Assembly: GCA_017523755.1 (NCBI GenBank) | Contig: JAFWWA010000030.1 | Coordinates: forward strand, 24,816 to 88,815 | DNA: 64,000 nucleotides | Direction of reading: 5' to 3' | Source: Christensenellaceae bacterium | GTDB taxonomy: Bacteria > Bacillota > Clostridia > Christensenellales > Christensenellaceae | Shown here: positions 42,473-51,322 of the stretch, in pieces | How the letters are laid out: every line of letters begins with the position of its first letter | Position numbering within the stretch: position 1 is the stretch's first letter | Notes under the pieces: model-generated | The model's database searches: none | What the model was told of the DNA's origin: nothing | Seen by the model: only the letters and a program-made list of their open reading frames with translations | Program-made: the position numbers and the translations under genes

Positions 42473-43510
42473 ATGGGCGAGAATGTGAAAGTCAGCATCG
42501 TCGTGCCTGTCTATAACGTACCAGAATCCGCCTTGAGAAAATGTCTGGAGAGCACGATTAACCAGACAATGAAAGAAGTTGAGGTGCTGGTTATCGACGA
42601 TGGCTCAACAGACCATTCAGGTCTGATATGTGATGAGTATGCTGCCAGTGACAATAGAATAAGAGTTATTCATAAAGCAAATGGCGGTCTTTCAGCGGCG
42701 AGGAATACAGGATATGAAATGGCGCGTGGGGAATGGATCACATTTCTCGATAGTGATGACTGGATCGACCCGGCGACATGCGAAAAAACATACAACCTCG
42801 GCATTGAAAATGATGTAGATATTGTGATTTTTGGAACAGTGCAGGAGTTTGAACACTACACGAATCCGTTTAAGTACCATTTTGAAAATGGAAGAGTGTT
42901 CCGGGGCGAGGAGTGTAAGCAGCTTCAATGTGAGATCCTGAACTTTACAGGCAATATCGCAACTGCCTGGGCCAAGCTGATTCGGAAGAGCGTGCTCGAT
43001 AAAAACCAGATAGAGCACAATGCCGGATTACGTCAGGGCTCTGAGGGAATAGAGTTTAACGTTCGCTTGTTTGAAAAGATAGAGAGTGCAGTTTTTACTG
43101 ATGAGATTTTCTATCACTATATTTTCAATCCGAACTCTATTTCTGCTAAGCATGATGAAAAGAACCACTATTTTGTGATTCGCTGCTTCGAAGAGATAAA
43201 AAAGGAAATTTCTGTATCCAACAACCGGGAAGCATTGGAGAATAGGTTTTACAAACGATTTGCGTATGTGATTGTGGCTACAGCAATTAGTGGGTTTTTT
43301 AGTCCGGCAAACCGTGTAAGTTTTTATGAACAGAAAAAAGGTTATCTAAAGTATTTACAAGAGCCACTGGTTCAGAACACCCTACAGGAAGTTAATCTTT
43401 CAGAATTAGATAAACAGAGAGCTCTGATTATTTGGATGATCAGAATGCATTTATTTCTCCCAATAAAGCTACTCGCAAAAATTCGATACAAACAAAAACA
43501 CGGTGATTGA
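42473..43510 (+). CDS. Glycosyltransferase family 2
   Basis: A 345-residue GT-A enzyme. The N-terminal domain (1-220) shows VSIVVPVYNV, VLVIDDGSTDHSG, ANGGLSAARNTGYEMARGEWITFLDSDDWID with the DxD metal motif, and the usual GT2 layout. The C-terminal 120 residues are helical. It starts 7 bp after the Fe-S gene. Sugar specificity is unknown. Confidence 0.92.
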   Translation: MGENVKVSIVVPVYNVPESALRKCLESTINQTMKEVEVLVIDDGSTDHSGLICDEYAASDNRIRVIHKANGGLSAARNTGYEMARGEWITFLDSDDWIDPATCEKTYNLGIENDVDIVIFGTVQEFEHYTNPFKYHFENGRVFRGEECKQLQCEILNFTGNIATAWAKLIRKSVLDKNQIEHNAGLRQGSEGIEFNVRLFEKIESAVFTDEIFYHYIFNPNSISAKHDEKNHYFVIRCFEEIKKEISVSNNREALENRFYKRFAYVIVATAISGFFSPANRVSFYEQKKGYLKYLQEPLVQNTLQEVNLSELDKQRALIIWMIRMHLFLPIKLLAKIRYKQKHGD

Positions 43511-43511
43511 G

Positions 43512-44549
43512 ATGCAAGATAAAAAAAGAATTCTATGGATTGATATAATGCGTGGCATCCTTATGATCGCCATCGTAATCGGCCATGTGTTCACAGATGG
43601 GCTGCTAAGAAGATGGGTGTTCTCATTTCATGTTCCTGCTTTCTTTTTCCTATCTGGCTTCTGCTTTCATTACACTGAGAGGTTTGGTAGTTTCCTCCTA
43701 AAAAAGGTTCGCACGATTGTAATTCCATATTTCTTCTTTTCACTGATTAGCATCTGTATCTTTTGGATTGGAAGCATGGTAATGCCATCGCTATCATCAA
43801 TGGTAGAGTGTGATCCAGTAAAGAATGTTTGGGTAATGCTATATGGAAACTCAAAACCAGAAGTGATGAGATATAACCTTCCACTGTGGTTTTTGCCTTG
43901 TTTATTCACAACATCGTTGTTTGGTTTTGGGACAGAGACAATTGCACGGAAGTTCGGGAAAGTGTCACGTTTTCTTGTAATCGCTATTTTTGTGGCTTTA
44001 GGGATATTCTTTTCAATCAATGAGAATATTGCACTCCCCTGGCACACTGAAACTGCCTGCTCAATGGCAGTGTGGTTTGTCTTAGGAATCATTGTACAAG
44101 AGGCTCAGATAACAGAAAAGTTGAATAGTCGTCCGTTAATTCCAGCTTGTCTCATATGCATAGTGGGGGGGGTACTGCTCAGTATGCTGAATACAAGGGC
44201 GGTTGGAGTACGTAACGAGCATTATGGAATCATACCGTTATATTATGCTGCCGCTGCACTTGGAATCATTGGAATTGGACTACTATCCATGAGCATAACC
44301 AGAGGAAAGGTCTTGGAGTACATTGGTATAAACAGCTTGGTAGTCCTCGGATTTCACAAGTTCCCAATTCTTGTTTTTCAAGAAATCATTCCCATAACTA
44401 AACGCCTACTTTCAGAACCGGATTCGGCAGGAGGCATGGTTGCAGGGATGCTTGTAACGATTATTTCCATTGCGTTCTCGTTGATTGCTAGCATGTTTAT
44501 AAACAGATTTACACCGTGGATGATAGGAAAAAGGAAAGTAAAACACTGA
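43512..44549 (+). CDS. Acyltransferase family 3 membrane protein with internal poly-G tract
   Basis: A 345-residue integral membrane O-acyltransferase. It begins RILWIDIMRGILMIAIVIGHV and FSFHVPAFFFLSGFCFHY, the family's catalytic-loop start, and has about ten hydrophobic segments. ATG 43512 is preceded by GGTGATTGAG; GTG 43503 is the alternative. The codons for the VGG of IVGGVLLSML contain eight consecutive G (44165-44172), a slippage-prone site; in this copy the frame is intact. It would acylate the repeat unit, probably at Fuc4N or another sugar. Confidence 0.87.
   Translation: MQDKKRILWIDIMRGILMIAIVIGHVFTDGLLRRWVFSFHVPAFFFLSGFCFHYTERFGSFLLKKVRTIVIPYFFFSLISICIFWIGSMVMPSLSSMVECDPVKNVWVMLYGNSKPEVMRYNLPLWFLPCLFTTSLFGFGTETIARKFGKVSRFLVIAIFVALGIFFSINENIALPWHTETACSMAVWFVLGIIVQEAQITEKLNSRPLIPACLICIVGGVLLSMLNTRAVGVRNEHYGIIPLYYAAAALGIIGIGLLSMSITRGKVLEYIGINSLVVLGFHKFPILVFQEIIPITKRLLSEPDSAGGMVAGMLVTIISIAFSLIASMFINRFTPWMIGKRKVKH
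44165..44172 (+). repeat. G8 homopolymer inside an acyltransferase gene
   Basis: Eight consecutive G, in frame in this copy. Gain or loss of one G would truncate the protein. Confidence 0.9.
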
Positions 44550-44560
44550 TCGAGAGGAAA

Positions 44561-45658
44561 ATGATGAAGAGAATAGCAGTAATAACAATGCATGCCGTGA
44601 AAAACTACGGCTCGGTTCTTCAGACCCTTGCAACTCAAAGACTTTTTGAGTTACATGGTTTGAAGCCGATTATTATTGACTATAGAAGACCTTGGGATAC
44701 GGGCTTTTCATATTATTTTGATGTAAAAGGGAAGGGCTTTAAGGATATTCTCAAGCAGTTCATTTTTTTTCCTTCAAAGATCAAACAAAGGAAAATATTT
44801 GGTAGTTTCTTGAAAAAGTATATCAACTTAACTAAATATGAATATAGATCCATGGAAGATTTCGATCAACATCCAATAGATGCAGATGTGTTTTGCACTG
44901 GAAGTGATCAAGTCTGGAACAGCGGTTGGAACAGGGGGATGAAAAAGGAGTTCTTTCTATCTTTCGTTCCAGAAGGAAAAAAGAAAGTATCTTTTGCAGC
45001 CAGCATTGGCAAGGCTTCAATAGATGAAGAGGAAAAGAAAGCAATTGCTGAATATCTGAAATCATACAATATGCTATCTGTAAGAGAGAGGTCGTCGGTT
45101 GAGTTTCTAAACCAGATTGGATTTGATAATGTTGAGCTAGTCTTAGACCCCACTTTGCAGTTGCCACAAAACGAATGGAGGAATCTGGTAGGTACAGATC
45201 ACCATATTGCAAGTGATTATGTTTTGCTTATTCAGCTCAATCGTAATAAGGAATTCGACCATTTTGCGGTAAGGTTTGCAAGAGAACATGGGAAAAGACT
45301 TTTGCGCCTCTGCCTTAGGATAGACCAGGCCATATTACCAGGAAAGGCTATTATTATTCCAGATGTAATTGACTATCTAAGGTATATAGCAGATGCAGAT
45401 TATGTTTTGACGGATTCGTTTCATGCGGTTTCGTTTTGCTTAGGGTTTGAGAAGAATTTTTATTGTGTTTTGCCGGAACTGTATTCTTCAAGAATAAAAA
45501 GCATACTAACGGATCTTAATTTAATGGATCGTATCGTAGAAGGGTACAGCCTTTCTGATCGACAAGTAGATAAAATCAATTATAAAAAGGTGAACATTCT
45601 AATCGACGGTTTGAGGAGTAATTCATTAAAGTATTTAGATAGAATTTCCTCAATTTGA
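44561..45658 (+). CDS. Polysaccharide pyruvyl transferase family protein (second copy)
   Basis: A 365-residue relative of the 40067 gene. Motifs: MHAVKNYGSVLQTLATQRLFE, DVFCTGSDQVWNSGWN, KKVSFAASIGK, LSVRERSSVEFL, LVLDPTLQL and VLTDSFHAVSFCLG. ATG 44561 (AGAGGAAA before it) is chosen, although the frame is open to 44516 inside the acyltransferase gene. Codon use is AT-rich. The two copies are diverged enough to be separate acquisitions rather than a recent duplication. Confidence 0.85.
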   Translation: MMKRIAVITMHAVKNYGSVLQTLATQRLFELHGLKPIIIDYRRPWDTGFSYYFDVKGKGFKDILKQFIFFPSKIKQRKIFGSFLKKYINLTKYEYRSMEDFDQHPIDADVFCTGSDQVWNSGWNRGMKKEFFLSFVPEGKKKVSFAASIGKASIDEEEKKAIAEYLKSYNMLSVRERSSVEFLNQIGFDNVELVLDPTLQLPQNEWRNLVGTDHHIASDYVLLIQLNRNKEFDHFAVRFAREHGKRLLRLCLRIDQAILPGKAIIIPDVIDYLRYIADADYVLTDSFHAVSFCLGFEKNFYCVLPELYSSRIKSILTDLNLMDRIVEGYSLSDRQVDKINYKKVNILIDGLRSNSLKYLDRISSI

Positions 45659-45680
45659 TACTTTCCAGGAGGAGACAACC

Positions 45681-46799
45681 TTGACTCCATTTATCATAGG
45701 TTTTTCAATTATTGCGCTGACTGCTTTTGGCTGCAGGTATGGAAAAAGAAAAGAGAGAAACACAAAAATATTTATAGTGGTCTCTTTTTTGGTTTTGTTT
45801 GTTTTGATGGGGTTCAAAGCTCCGCATTTAGGTACGGACTCAAATTCTTACAATATCATTTTCATGCGCATTGGACAACAAAGCTCTCTTGGAAATGCCT
45901 TTGCCGCATCCGGTATATCTGCACCAGGATATGTCGTATTTTGCAGAATAATTTACAGAATATTTCCATTCAGCCAAGCAAGAATAATAGGGACAGCACT
46001 TGTGATATTAATAGGCGTATATAGATACATTAGAAAAACATCTAATGATATTTATCTATCTGTGCTTTTGTTTATATCCCTGACCTTTTATGTTCAAGGC
46101 TTCAATATATCTCGACAATACATGGCTATGGCCATCTTGTTAAATGCGTTTGCGGAATGGTATTCAAACAAAAAAAGTATCTTAGGATGGGGTCTATTCG
46201 TTTTGGCTATGACTTTCCATATTACGGCTATCGTAGGCTTGGCGGTATGGTTTATGATTGGAAATAGAATTGATTATTCAAATAATAAACAACTGAGACG
46301 ACTAATTGCCAAAGCGATGTTATTAGGAATTGCAGCGATATTAACACAAACAAGATTGATAGATACTTTTCTTCGCCTATTCCCAATTTACAGGAATTAC
46401 TTTGGCAATCGCGCATTGAATCAGTTTTCTGATCAAGGACAAGGAAGAGCTATAGTTATAGTATTTGGTTATTTGGCGGTTTTGCTATATTGTCTTTTAA
46501 TTCTTAGACGAAATAGAAAAGATAATGAAGAAAGGCTTTTGGTGGCGGAACAATTACCTGTTATGTTGTTCTCAATCATAATAGGAATCGTTGGGGCTAC
46601 TTCTCCAGTAATTATACGAATGAACAGCTTTTTTACTATTACTGCGATAACATTTATACCTAATACTTTTTCAATAGATAAGCCATCAAACAGACGAATA
46701 CTGACAGGAATTACATTACTCTTAACATTTGCTTTCCTGATGATATATATGATTGAGGATAAGAGCGATGTAATTCCATATACTTTCTTTTGGAACTGA
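45681..46799 (+). CDS. EpsG-family polysaccharide polymerase
   Basis: A 372-residue membrane protein with about eleven hydrophobic segments. FMGFKAPHLGTDSNSY-type sequence (APHLGTDSNSYNIIF at about 52-66) and GFNISRQYMAMAILLNAFAE (about 135-155) are the family signatures. EpsG/Wzy-like enzymes link repeat units outside the membrane. TTG 45681 is used as start; AGGAGGAGA lies 6 bp upstream and no ATG fits. Very AT-rich relative to the core genome. Confidence 0.85.
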   Translation: MTPFIIGFSIIALTAFGCRYGKRKERNTKIFIVVSFLVLFVLMGFKAPHLGTDSNSYNIIFMRIGQQSSLGNAFAASGISAPGYVVFCRIIYRIFPFSQARIIGTALVILIGVYRYIRKTSNDIYLSVLLFISLTFYVQGFNISRQYMAMAILLNAFAEWYSNKKSILGWGLFVLAMTFHITAIVGLAVWFMIGNRIDYSNNKQLRRLIAKAMLLGIAAILTQTRLIDTFLRLFPIYRNYFGNRALNQFSDQGQGRAIVIVFGYLAVLLYCLLILRRNRKDNEERLLVAEQLPVMLFSIIIGIVGATSPVIIRMNSFFTITAITFIPNTFSIDKPSNRRILTGITLLLTFAFLMIYMIEDKSDVIPYTFFWN

Positions 46800-46820
46800 T
46801 GGAGAGGATAACGGAGTGAA

Positions 46821-48227
46821 ATGGGACGAATCAAGTATCTAATAAAGAACACATTCCTGTTTGCCTTAGGGAGCTTTGGATCTAGGCTTGTAGTATTTTT
46901 GCTGGTTCCCATATATACTTCGGTACTCTTACCTGAGGAATATGGCGTCGTTGATCTACTATTTACTATTTGCACAATTTTAGGCCCAATAATAACCTTA
47001 AACATAAGCGAAGGCGTTATGCGTTTTTGCTTAGATAAAGACTCAGATAAGGATAAAATTCTATCTAATACTTTCTTCATTATCCTTATTGGGATGGCAA
47101 TAGGCGCCTTAACAATTCCAATATCAGGGTTATTTGATGTTTCAAAAGGGTATGGACTTTTGATTTACTTCTGTAGCCTTTTCATTGGTTGCGCTCAAGT
47201 TTTCCTTTACTACCTGCGAGGAATTGAGAAGCCACTATTATACTCAGTCGGATGTATTATACAGACATTACTTATTGCCCTTTTTAATATTGTTTTTTTG
47301 ATTGTCTTTAAATGGGGAGTAGTTGGGTACTTTAGAGCGTACATTTGTGCAAATGCGATAACCTCATTATTTTGCTTATTAGTAGGTAAAGTAAATATCT
47401 TCAATCTTATAAAAAGAGGAGTTGATAAGAATCTATTTCAGCTTATGCTGAAATATTCAGTCGCATTTATTCCAAATACTTTTATGTGGTGGATCATGAA
47501 TGCCTCCGATCGTGTAGTGGTTACGGCGATGATTGGTACTGCTGCAAATGGACTCTATTCTGTGTCATATAAGATTCCAGGGCTTGTTTCTGTATGCAAT
47601 ACAATTTTTAATCAGGCATGGTCATATTCAGCCATTAAGGAATCTAACAGCGAAGATAGATTACAATTCACAAACAGGATATTTAGTTGGTTGGTAATGT
47701 TTGCTGCGGTTACTTCAATTTCAATTTTGCTGGTATTAAAGCCAGTAATGAGAGTATATGTTTCTGCGGCATATTACGATGCGTGGAAATACTCGCCCAT
47801 TTTGTTGCTGGGTAACTTTTTCCTGATATTAGGCTCCTTTGTTGGATCAACAACATATACAGTTGATAAGAATAGTTATGGAATGCTTAAATCAGGAATA
47901 TTTGGTGCTATTCCAAATATTATTCTTAATACGATCATGATTCCTATTATGGGAATAGCTGGGGCAGCAATAGCAACTTGTATAAGCTATTTTATTGTAA
48001 CTGCCTTCCGTATTTGGGACACTCATCAGTCTTTTCCGCTCAAGTGGGCGTCAAAAGACAATACTGTATGCGTGATTGCCATGATCCTTGCCACTTTAGT
48101 GTGCTATATTTCAGAGCCATTTAGTGAATTGGCAACAGGATGTATTTTGCTGTTTTTATTCGTCTACTACAGGAAAATGATAAGGACAATGGTCGGTAGG
48201 TTTCGGAGAAGAAAAGAGATTTTTTAA
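46821..48227 (+). CDS. Polysaccharide flippase (Wzx, MATE/MOP superfamily)
   Basis: A 468-residue protein with 12 or more hydrophobic segments, beginning IKNTFLFALGSFGSRLVVFLLVPIYTSVL as is usual for Wzx/RfbX. NASDRVVVTAMIGTAANGLYSVSYKIP is the conserved middle motif. It moves the undecaprenyl-linked repeat unit across the membrane before EpsG polymerisation. Highly AT-rich. Confidence 0.9.
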   Translation: MGRIKYLIKNTFLFALGSFGSRLVVFLLVPIYTSVLLPEEYGVVDLLFTICTILGPIITLNISEGVMRFCLDKDSDKDKILSNTFFIILIGMAIGALTIPISGLFDVSKGYGLLIYFCSLFIGCAQVFLYYLRGIEKPLLYSVGCIIQTLLIALFNIVFLIVFKWGVVGYFRAYICANAITSLFCLLVGKVNIFNLIKRGVDKNLFQLMLKYSVAFIPNTFMWWIMNASDRVVVTAMIGTAANGLYSVSYKIPGLVSVCNTIFNQAWSYSAIKESNSEDRLQFTNRIFSWLVMFAAVTSISILLVLKPVMRVYVSAAYYDAWKYSPILLLGNFFLILGSFVGSTTYTVDKNSYGMLKSGIFGAIPNIILNTIMIPIMGIAGAAIATCISYFIVTAFRIWDTHQSFPLKWASKDNTVCVIAMILATLVCYISEPFSELATGCILLFLFVYYRKMIRTMVGRFRRRKEIF

Positions 48228-48302
48228 TTCTGCCTCAGTGGTATGCTTGACCTTGTGTTGTTTAGAGCATGTATTGTGAGGTAATTAGAATCGGTGCGGA
48301 AT

Positions 48303-49327
48303 ATGTACAAGAGAGATTATTCAATTGATATAGCTAGAGGTTTAGCATGTTTACTGGTAGTTGTGGGTCATGTGCCAACTATTCCTTCGTTCTTGCATAC
48401 ATGGATATATTCTTTCCATATGCCACTGTTCTTTATAATTTCTGGCATTGTTCTTAATTCTAACGATTATTTTCCGGTTTTTCTAAAGAAGAGAGTTAAA
48501 AGCCTTCTAGTTCCTTATTTTGCTCTGAATTTATGTGCCTGGATAATTGAAACGATTATAAGAGTCGCTGGCAGTGTTTTTGCTTCTCCGAGTATTGGGA
48601 CAAGAACTATTTTTGATAATTTTGTAGGGACAATTATCGGATACAGGCTAACGAACTATTACTACATACTGTGGTTTGTGATTGCATTGTTCTTTGGCCT
48701 TATACTTGCCTATGGGATAGTAAGAATTCGGAATAGTTTTTTATGGAATGTAGTGATTGGAATATCGCTCATTGTTTGTAACGCCTTTATCTGGAGATAT
48801 GTAAATGGAATGCCATTGAGTTTGGACATGGTATTTCTATCAACAGGATTCATACTGATCGAATACTCCATGTGCAGTTTTATTGTGAACGGGTCGCATG
48901 GAAAGATGAATATAATCGGTATTCCTCTTCTCGCCTCAGCTGCATGTGTTGCATTGATCGGATCAAGATATTACGGAGATGTTGATCTATACAAATGTCA
49001 AATGGGGGGATATTCTTACTAATAATTTGTTCTCTCCTCGGCAGTACAGGCATTTTACTTAGTGCTAAAATAGTAGGTCGCAATAGGTTTATAGAATTCT
49101 TCTCAGCTAATTCATTAGCTTTTTATGCTTTTCAGAATAAACTTGTAATTCCTATTTTTGATAAGGCGGTCAACCTAGTCGATAGAATGGTTCTGAACAA
49201 TCGCCTAATGAAGTTTGAATGGATATTTACTTGTATAGGCTCGATAGTGGTATTGAGTATTGTTAGCGTTATTATCAATAGAGTGGCTCATTGGATGGTA
49301 GGCAAACGAGCGCCAGAAAAGAAGTAA
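48303..49327 (+). pseudogene. Second acyltransferase family 3 gene, frameshifted at a G6 run
   Basis: The first part (from ATG 48303; GTG 48294 also possible) encodes YSIDIARGLACLLVVVGHV and YSFHMPLFFIISGI, then runs to LYKCQMGGYSY and stops at 49022. The missing C-terminus lies in another frame (GIFLLIICSLLGSTG to 49327). Both meet at six G (49004-49009). One extra G would join them into a roughly 341-residue protein of normal length. The gene is either phase-variable and OFF here, or recently broken. Confidence 0.8.
49004..49009 (+). repeat. G6 homopolymer at the acyltransferase frameshift
   Basis: Reading G7 here would restore the frame (CQMGGIF). Compare with G8 in the other acyltransferase gene. 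Confidence 0.85.
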
Positions 49328-49361
49328 CGAAAGATATATAAAGATTATGAGGTGACTATTA

Positions 49362-50336
49362 ATGAATATTATGGCTGCATTAAAAGCAAATCCGACGATA
49401 AGAAGAATTGGAAAAGCTGTCAATACTAGAAGACAGTTTTCGGATGATGCAAAAGATTTTAATACATTCTATGTAGAGGAAGCTGAGAAGAATGGAGATG
49501 TTAGGTACAGCATCATGCTCCTGGTCCACAGCCTTGAGAAAGGTATGTGTTTTCCAAATCCGCGCCCATTTGGATTTGATAAAGTATCTGAACTTATGAA
49601 TTTATTGAGTCGGTATTCGGAAAAGCAAAAATGCGAATTTGAGTATCAATTAGGCGTTTCAGTTCTTTTTGCGTGGGTGGATTTCTTCGAAAAACATGGC
49701 TGGCAAAAAGAGACAGCTTTTAAGAAAGTCAGAGAATTCTTGTCTGATAAAGAGCGTAACCCGAATATTGTAGCCGGCTATAAAGAATATAAACCAGCAG
49801 TTGCTGATCCTGCTCCTTATGAGGAAATGTATCTTTCGCGTCATTCTGTTCGTGATTATCAAGATAAGTTAATCGATCCAGCAGATATTCAGTTTGCTTT
49901 GAAGTGCTTTGTTGAAACTCCAACTGCCTGTAATCGCCAGATGTGCAGGGTTTACTATATTAAAGACCAAGAAATAAAGGACTTACTCAACGGTGTGGTC
50001 ATTGGGCTTCCAGGTTTTAATAAGAAAACGGTCCAATACTTTATTATCACTTATGATCTTGCTTCTTTTGCTTATTCGGGAGAACGACAGCAAGGGTTCT
50101 TCAATGCAGGATTATGCACGATGAGTTTTGTGAATGGACTTCATGCAAAAGGTATAGGCTCGTGTTGTCTTCAGTGGTCAAATAAGCGTAATGAAGATGT
50201 CGAGGTAAGGACGAAACTTGGCCTTCGCGATAGTGAGAGAATTGGCATTGTCATTGGTGCAGGGTACTATCTAGATGAGAATGTAGTTCCGTGTTCTGTT
50301 AGACGAAAACCTGAGGATGTTTTTAGAATTATATAA
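49362..50336 (+). CDS. Nitroreductase-family flavoprotein
   Basis: A 324-residue protein. An N-terminal helical region of about 150 residues with MLLVHSLEKGMCFPNPRPFG precedes a nitroreductase domain: SRHSVRDYQDKLID, VETPTACNRQMCRVYYI (FMN binding), NAGLCTMSFVNGLHAKGIGSCCLQW and IGIVIGAGYYL. FMN-dependent reductases of this shape occur in polysaccharide and glycopeptide clusters. In this locus it may act on a sugar or with the Fe-S protein; the reaction is unknown. Confidence 0.82.
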   Translation: MNIMAALKANPTIRRIGKAVNTRRQFSDDAKDFNTFYVEEAEKNGDVRYSIMLLVHSLEKGMCFPNPRPFGFDKVSELMNLLSRYSEKQKCEFEYQLGVSVLFAWVDFFEKHGWQKETAFKKVREFLSDKERNPNIVAGYKEYKPAVADPAPYEEMYLSRHSVRDYQDKLIDPADIQFALKCFVETPTACNRQMCRVYYIKDQEIKDLLNGVVIGLPGFNKKTVQYFIITYDLASFAYSGERQQGFFNAGLCTMSFVNGLHAKGIGSCCLQWSNKRNEDVEVRTKLGLRDSERIGIVIGAGYYLDENVVPCSVRRKPEDVFRII

Positions 50337-50351
50337 AAATTGGGAAATACT

Positions 50352-51254
50352 ATGAACAAAACCCTTGTAATCCTCGCAGCGGGCATCGGTTCCCGGTTTG
50401 GCGGAGGCGTAAAACAACTTACACCAGTTGATGACCACGGCCATCTTATCATCGACTACAGCATCCACGATGCGATAGCTGCCGGATTTGATAAGATTGT
50501 ATTCATCATTCGGCATGATATAGAGGCAGACTTCCGAGCCGTGATCGGCGATAGGATAGAGAAGCTCTGCAAGCCACTGGGCGTGGAAATCGCCTATGCT
50601 TATCAGGAAATAACCGATGCGCCGGACTTCCCTGGTAAAGTGGAGTTGATTCGGCAGAAGCCCTGGGGAACCGGACATGCCGTTCTCTGTGCAGCAGAGC
50701 ATATAGACTCCCCGTACGCTGTTATCAATGCAGATGATTACTACGGGAAGAACGGGTTTTCTATTGCCTCTCGTTTCTTATCCTCCCGCCCAGAGAACTA
50801 CGGGTTGATAGGCTACATCCTGAAAAACACACTCTCCGATAACGGCGGCGTGACCAGAGGAATATGCTCTGTCGATCAGGGAAGGCTTGTGGGCATCACA
50901 GAAACGAAGAACATCGTGAAGACGGCAGGGGGAGCAGAGGCGGATGGAAAACCTGTGGACATCGAGAGCCTTGTTTCCATGAACTTCTGGTGCTATCCGA
51001 CAGAGTTTCTTGATGTTTTGAGCACCGGTTTTCCAGAGTTTATTAAAACCGCACCGAATATCGAGAAGGATGAATACCTCCTCCCGATCATTGCTGACGG
51101 GATGCTGAAAAGAGGAACAGAGTTCTCTGTACTCCCGACCAATGATCACTGGTTCGGTGTTACATACAAAGAGGACAAGCCAACTGTGGAAGCAGCGTTC
51201 CGGAAGCTGATAGAGGATGGAGAGTATAAAGCGGATCTGTATAGTGATCTGTGA
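50352..51254 (+). CDS. Nucleotidyltransferase (NTP_transferase family)
   Basis: A 300-residue cytoplasmic protein. The N-terminus has the nucleotidyltransferase signature LVILAAGIGSRFGGGVKQL; KPWGTGHAVLCAAEHI and VINADDYYGKNGF supply the metal-binding Asp pair. These enzymes activate a sugar, or another small molecule, as a nucleotide derivative; this subgroup has no substrate I can name. ATG 50352 is used. The composition is GC-richer than the nitroreductase before it. The tail GEYKADLYSDL reappears as a degraded copy at 52567. Confidence 0.85.
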   Translation: MNKTLVILAAGIGSRFGGGVKQLTPVDDHGHLIIDYSIHDAIAAGFDKIVFIIRHDIEADFRAVIGDRIEKLCKPLGVEIAYAYQEITDAPDFPGKVELIRQKPWGTGHAVLCAAEHIDSPYAVINADDYYGKNGFSIASRFLSSRPENYGLIGYILKNTLSDNGGVTRGICSVDQGRLVGITETKNIVKTAGGAEADGKPVDIESLVSMNFWCYPTEFLDVLSTGFPEFIKTAPNIEKDEYLLPIIADGMLKRGTEFSVLPTNDHWFGVTYKEDKPTVEAAFRKLIEDGEYKADLYSDL

Positions 51255-51322
51255 ATTCATAGAAAACCTGATACAATAAAGGGACGCGGGTGCGAACTAC
51301 AAAAGAGAGGAGGCAAATCTAC

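Noticed and set aside
48303..49022. The truncated acyltransferase as a complete shorter enzyme
   Set aside because: Its missing C-terminal membrane segments are encoded directly downstream in another frame, joined at a G run.
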